Of a stretch of DNA of 23,684 nucleotides, positions 22,258-23,684 are shown piece after piece (the stretch's first letter is position 1; each line of letters begins with the position of its first letter). A model generated the notes under the pieces. That model saw nothing but the letters and a program-made list of their open reading frames with translations. It did not search any database and was not told the origin of the DNA. Both the position numbers and the translations under genes were made by a program. Source of the DNA: a virus; the IMG/VR virus record IMGVR_UViG_3300025736_000208, positions 1 through 23,684 of that record; one strand, given 5' to 3'.

Positions 22258-22661
22258 TGCTCTACCCAAACCTGAACGATATCCCCGGTAGACCGCCGCG
22301 ATTCAAGGATACCACCTTCGCTGATATTATAATGTCGGTTCCTCCAGGCGGCGCTTTGCAGGTTTTGACCCCTTTAGAGTATCACACGAAGCGTCAGCGG
22401 AATTGGTACAAGGGAATAGCCGTTCGGGAACTTTCAGGGCTAACCGGATACACTGAGTTGGGGTGGGATGGTTACTGGAAAAAGAATTGTCACGGTAAAG
22501 AGCTACTAAAGATTGAACATAAAGGCACTAAATTCGAGAGACTAACCACAAAAGGCGTGGGTAAACGCAATATGACGCAGTTTATAATAGAAATATGTGA
22601 CCTGGCCCGCGATAAAAACATACCGCTTACGTCACCAGATCCGAAGCTGCGGAAAAAATAA
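22257..22661 (+). CDS. Recombination-cluster protein, possibly NinB-like
   Basis: The 134-residue basic protein contains LTPLEYHTKRQRNWYKGIAV, LGWDGYWKKNCHGKELLK, and ERLTTKGVGKRNMTQFIIEI followed by LARDKNIPLTSPDP. Its size, the T-P-x-x-x-K-R-Q-R-x-W-Y-K start and the late S/T-T-K-x-x-K-R-x-x-x-F-I-x-x-I helix resemble phage NinB/Orf-type recombination mediators, but only loosely. It ends the recombination operon and overlaps the MBL stop. Calling it hypothetical is the safe alternative. Confidence 0.6.
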   Translation: MLYPNLNDIPGRPPRFKDTTFADIIMSVPPGGALQVLTPLEYHTKRQRNWYKGIAVRELSGLTGYTELGWDGYWKKNCHGKELLKIEHKGTKFERLTTKGVGKRNMTQFIIEICDLARDKNIPLTSPDPKLRKK

Positions 22662-22664
22662 CAT

Positions 22665-22692
22665 TTGACTTTTACCAAGGATGGTGTATTAT
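22665..22692 (+). promoter_or_regulatory. Promoter ahead of the replication-initiator gene pair
   Basis: TTGACT (22665-22670), a 16-bp spacer and TATTAT (22687-22692), seven bases before the ATG at 22700. Box sequence, spacing and ATG distance match the leftward virion promoter. Confidence 0.6.
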
Positions 22693-22699
22693 TTACATT

Positions 22700-22813
22700 A
22701 TGAAGTTCGCCATTAAAACAATCAATTATAATCCTTGGCACTACCATGTCTGTGGCGGGCTTCTGGTGCTGGGGATTTTTTTATGCGCAGAAAGAGGAAA
22801 ATTATGGAATTAA
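22700..22813 (+). CDS. Possible leaderless 37-aa leader peptide
   Basis: The frame from the ATG at 22700 codes for 37 aa (MKFAIKTINYNPWHYHVCGG..., with a hydrophobic LLVLGIFLC near the end). The ATG has no SD but lies where the promoter should start transcription. The frame runs through the terminator-like hairpin and its stop overlaps the start of the next gene, as expected for coupling or attenuation. It could also be chance, since nothing else supports translation. Confidence 0.3.
   Translation: MKFAIKTINYNPWHYHVCGGLLVLGIFLCAERGKLWN
22733..22782 (+). terminator. Terminator-like hairpin in the leader (candidate attenuator)
   Basis: CCTTGGCAC (22733-22741) can pair with GTGCTGGGG (22766-22774) as nine pairs, three of them G-U. 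It is followed by one A and seven T. It lies between the promoter and the gene at 22804, so it could stop part of the transcripts. The stem is weakened by its wobble pairs and a 24-nt loop. Confidence 0.4.
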
Positions 22814-23187
22814 AAAGACAAGACTTAATAAGATTGGTGGCGTCAGAAAAAAAAATTAGTGACTACATCGCAGATTGCTTTGATGTCGACATCCAGTTTT
22901 CGGGCAGATTAAGCGATATAGGTTTTTTAAGTTCCCTTGACGTTTTACTGGATATTATGGGTTTGCCAGCAGATAATTCTATAGAAACGAATGTTTGTGC
23001 AATAATGAATGAAACAGGTGAATGGCCGGAATGGGGGTTCTGTAGAGATAGCTGGATTAATTTAGTGGGCGATACAAACCCAGAAGATTACGTAGACCAT
23101 GTATTAGAATACGTAAACGGCATAACCACTGAACAAATGGAATCCTTCAAAACAGCTCACATTAAACACCCCGCGAACAAGGACTAA
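22804..23187 (+). CDS. Hypothetical acidic protein, 127 aa
   Basis: I start it at the ATG at 22804 after AGAGGA (127 aa); earlier in-frame ATGs fall in the leader hairpin region. The protein is acidic and helical, starting MELKRQDLIRLVASEKKISD. It has a Trp-containing middle (ETGEWPEWGFCRDSWINLVG) and ends KTAHIKHPANKD. No motif or family recognised. It is co-transcribed with the replication-initiator-like gene three bases further on, so a role in early DNA metabolism or its control is possible. Confidence 0.7.
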   Translation: MELKRQDLIRLVASEKKISDYIADCFDVDIQFSGRLSDIGFLSSLDVLLDIMGLPADNSIETNVCAIMNETGEWPEWGFCRDSWINLVGDTNPEDYVDHVLEYVNGITTEQMESFKTAHIKHPANKD

Positions 23188-23190
23188 TCA

Positions 23191-23684
23191 ATGCAAGGAT
23201 GGATATTATTACATCGTAAATTTCTTTCTAATTTTTTATGGACCGAAAATAGAACTTTCTCGAAAGCCGAAGCTTGGATTGATATTTTATTTGAAGTAAG
23301 ATTTTGTGAAGAACAGGACGAAGTTATGATTAAAAACGCTTTTATTACTTGCGACAGAGGCCAAAGCCTTAACTCCCTTGAAACTTGGGCGAAACGATGG
23401 AATTGGTCAAAATCAGCGACACGGCGTTTTTTGCTTTTGTTAAAAAGACAGAAAATGGTCTTAATAGAGAATGTTAAAAAAACGACACGGCTAACTGTCT
23501 GTAACTACGAGACTTACCAATCTTTGCGAATCGCAGATGAACCGCAGTTGAAACACAAACGAAACGCAGTTGAACCGCAAGTGAAACCAGAAGAAAGAAG
23601 GGTAAAGAAGGAAAAGAAGGAAAAGAAAACTACCCCCCTACCCCCAAAGCTTGATACTCCTGAATTCAAAAAGGCTTGGGCGAA
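23191..23684 (+). CDS. Partial replication initiator / DnaD-like helix-turn-helix protein
   Basis: The frame is open from the ATG at 23191 to the window edge (164 residues seen). The N-terminus (MQGWILLHRKFLSN, then FSKAEAWIDILFEVRF) and the winged-helix region have the form of phage replisome organiser proteins: GWI-x-L-H-R, a helix, then DRGQSLNSLETWAKRWNWSK, RFLLLLKRQKMVLIENVKKT and RLTVCNYETYQSL. A Lys/Glu-rich linker (KPEERRVKKEKKEKK) and PPKLDTPEFKKAW follow, starting a C-terminal domain that is cut off. Such proteins bind the origin and recruit the helicase loader. Family name uncertain. Confidence 0.7.
   Translation, partial: MQGWILLHRKFLSNFLWTENRTFSKAEAWIDILFEVRFCEEQDEVMIKNAFITCDRGQSLNSLETWAKRWNWSKSATRRFLLLLKRQKMVLIENVKKTTRLTVCNYETYQSLRIADEPQLKHKRNAVEPQVKPEERRVKKEKKEKKTTPLPPKLDTPEFKKAWA

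Noticed and set aside
1-23684. CRISPR array or insertion sequence
   Set aside because: No regularly spaced direct repeats, transposase or terminal inverted repeats were found by reading; the repeats present are a single 17-bp pair and protein-level fibre repeats.

Overview
The window is part of the genome of a tailed double-stranded DNA phage (Caudoviricetes), most likely with a short, podovirus-type tail. It is either free or a prophage-like contig; no chromosomal host gene, integrase or attachment site is visible. The order portal, small proteins, scaffold, major capsid, capsid cement matches the head module of Bordetella phage BPP-1 and Salmonella phage epsilon15. Genes use the standard code, mostly ATG starts, clear Shine-Dalgarno (SD) sites and tight TGATG, ATGA or TAATG overlaps. 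Sec-type signal peptides and a lipoprotein box point to a diderm (Gram-negative) host. The host group cannot be fixed from the sequence.

Two divergent gene blocks meet near 15978-16117. The leftward (minus-strand) block from 15977 to 1 is the virion operon. In transcription order it holds a coiled-coil miniprotein, a large beta-propeller/LamG-like spike, TerS, TerL, a small portal-adjacent protein, the portal, three small head genes (one Bbp19-like), a scaffold, and a Cys-rich miniprotein. A highly structured RNA leader follows, then major capsid, cement, a beta-helix protein, a secreted-type structural protein, a tail adaptor (T7 gp11-like), two fibre-like proteins and two small genes, the last cut by the window edge. 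Five of the appendage-type proteins start with convincing signal peptides, which is unusual for phage virion proteins.

The rightward (plus-strand) block from 16118 to 23684 is the early/recombination block. It holds two miniproteins (one an entericidin-like lipoprotein), a terminator, a promoter bracketed by an inverted repeat, an AlpA-like regulator, an HNH-AP2 endonuclease and a coiled-coil protein. Then come an SbcC/Rad50-like ATPase, a structured RNA of about 170 nt, a tRNA with an unusual anticodon loop, a RecT-family annealing protein, an HD hydrolase, an MBL-fold nuclease-like protein and a small recombination-associated protein. A second promoter is followed by a terminator-like hairpin, a small unknown gene and the start of a replication-initiator-like gene.

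The RecT protein, SbcC-like ATPase and MBL protein probably form a homologous recombination module. The most noteworthy signals are non-coding: the capsid-gene leader whose ribosome-binding site is locked in a long hairpin, the RNA next to the tRNA, and two promoters of identical geometry that place an ATG at the expected transcription start.
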